Below, one piece after another: positions 63,298 through 64,000 of a stretch of DNA of 64,000 nucleotides. The stretch is taken from positions 2,164,001-2,228,000 of the forward strand of contig CP143548.1 of the NCBI GenBank assembly GCA_037015955.1, written 5' to 3'. How positions within the stretch are numbered: position 1 is the first letter of the stretch; each line of letters starts with the position of its first letter. A program made the translations under genes and the position numbers. Under the pieces are notes generated by a model. The model ran no database searches and was not told where the DNA came from. It saw only the letters and a list, made by a program, of their open reading frames with translations. The DNA comes from Lachnospiraceae bacterium JLR.KK008 (lineage in GTDB: Bacteria; Bacillota; Clostridia; Lachnospirales; Lachnospiraceae).

Positions 63298-64000
63298 CTA
63301 TACGTCTTTGAAACGAATGGAATGGGACACACTGAGCACCAGTCCGATCTCGACGAGCAAAAACAGGACGGAAGAACCTCCGTAACTGATAAAGGGCAGT
63401 GAGATTCCCGTATTGGGAATGGTATTGGTGACGACCGCAATATTCAGAATGACCTGGATCGCGATATGCCCCATAACTCCTACAACAAGCAGCGCCCCGA
63501 ACAGATCCGGCGCATTGTTGGCAACGATCATAAATCGCCAGATCAGAAGCAGAAAGAGTAAGATGACTGCAATCGCTCCGAATAATCCCAATTCCTCGCA
63601 GATAATCGAGAAGATCATATCATTTTGCGCCTCGGGGATAAATCCCAGCTTCTGCATACTCTGTCCCAGCCCTTTTCCGAAAATGCCGCCGGAACCGATG
63701 GCATACAACGCCTGCAGCGTCTGAAACCCCTTACCGCTGGCATAAGCCTCCGGATCGAGCCAGGCGAGGATTCGCTCACCGCGGAAATCCAGACTGTCCG
63801 ATGACGCCATCTGTGTGACGATGTAGACTGCTCCCCCCGCTGCTGCCGCTCCGCTGAGCCCGAGTAAAATAAATTTTTTATAGTCCGGGCTGGAAACAAA
63901 CAGCATCAGCGCCGCAATCCCGAAAATAATAATGGCGGAACTCAGGTTATCTGTGATCTTCCAGATCATCAGACTGATTGGCACCGGAACAAGAAGCACG
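63298..64000 (-). CDS. ftsW: Cell division protein FtsW (5' end cut by window edge), 234 aa seen
   Basis: SEDS peptidoglycan polymerase acting with a class B PBP at the septum. Motifs: LDPEAYASGKGFQTLQALYAIGSGGIFGKGLGQSMQKLGFIPEAQNDMIFSIICEELGLFGA (the conserved SEDS extracellular region) and GISLPFISYGGSS. The N-terminal third lies outside the window. Downstream murA starts 78 bases further. Confidence 0.9.
   Translation of the reverse strand, partial: VLLVPVPISLMIWKITDNLSSAIIIFGIAALMLFVSSPDYKKFILLGLSGAAAAGGAVYIVTQMASSDSLDFRGERILAWLDPEAYASGKGFQTLQALYAIGSGGIFGKGLGQSMQKLGFIPEAQNDMIFSIICEELGLFGAIAVILLFLLLIWRFMIVANNAPDLFGALLVVGVMGHIAIQVILNIAVVTNTIPNTGISLPFISYGGSSVLFLLVEIGLVLSVSHSIRFKDV

Overview
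The window is a Firmicutes chromosome segment, most likely from a gut Lachnospiraceae (Clostridia). The clues are a ftsZ-spoIIGA-sigE-sigG sporulation block, a bile salt hydrolase of the Lachnospiraceae type, DUF5688 and YlmC/YmxH family proteins, a clostridial-type one-chain PurL, and AGGAGG-type ribosome binding sites throughout. This is inference from protein resemblance; no 16S rRNA is present.

Layout. (1) 1-7.2 kb: a cut-off lipoprotein, a hypothetical protein, a secreted SGNH hydrolase, a zinc-ribbon/membrane/LRR protein, a ferredoxin plus membrane Fe-S pair, a PAP2 phosphatase and a DHFR-like gene with a late frameshift. (2) 7.4-7.7 kb: tRNA-Val and tRNA-Met behind a near-consensus promoter. 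(3) 7.8-19.7 kb: an accessory island beside the tRNAs, much of it decayed. It holds a broken and an intact AlbA_2 (Schlafen-like) ATP-binding regulator, a RhuM gene, an AAA-ATPase start fused to a DUF1998 end, a tyrosine-recombinase fragment, a zinc-ribbon membrane gene broken at a G6 tract, a MobC-like gene broken at a C8 tract, an intact regulator plus ABC exporter cassette with twin divergent promoters, and a serine recombinase without its catalytic domain. Two related hairpin repeats sit upstream of the two AlbA genes. (4) 20.4-33.8 kb: nine tightly spaced minus-strand genes that look like one transcription unit: an unknown gene, tetR, purL, carA, carB, queH, argS, and an SPFH/zinc-ribbon gene with a membrane partner. 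A divergent 625-residue protein with a CRP-like N-terminus faces this run across a shared 300-base control region. (5) 36-47 kb: TfoX, WYL regulator, MATE pump with MarR, bile salt hydrolase with a secreted cell-wall-binding-repeat protein, GNAT, Na+/alanine symporter, a BlaI-type regulator without BlaR1, a lipoprotein sharing its operator, an SH3 protein and tRNA-Arg. (6) 47.4-52 kb: DUF5688 protein, efp, aroQ-aroK-aroE-yqeG, nrdR. (7) 52-64 kb: ylmC, tdk, a catalytically dead transglutaminase-like secreted protein, a ~250-base palindromic repeat, an acyltransferase, sigG, sigE, spoIIGA, an FtsW-like gene with PadR, ftsZ, ftsQ, murA and a cut-off ftsW.

How parts work together. Section 7 runs from septum building (ftsW-murA-ftsQ-ftsZ) into the mother-cell and forespore sigma factors. 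The spoIIGA promoter shows an unusually long -35/-10 spacing, as known for Spo0A-driven spoIIG. Section 4 ties purine and pyrimidine/arginine intermediates (purL, carAB) to translation genes (queH, argS). I did not find a complete novel defence system. The best leads are the uncharacterised CRP-like protein with its shared operator, the SPFH/membrane pair, the ATPase-DUF1998 chimera and the dispersed palindromic repeats.
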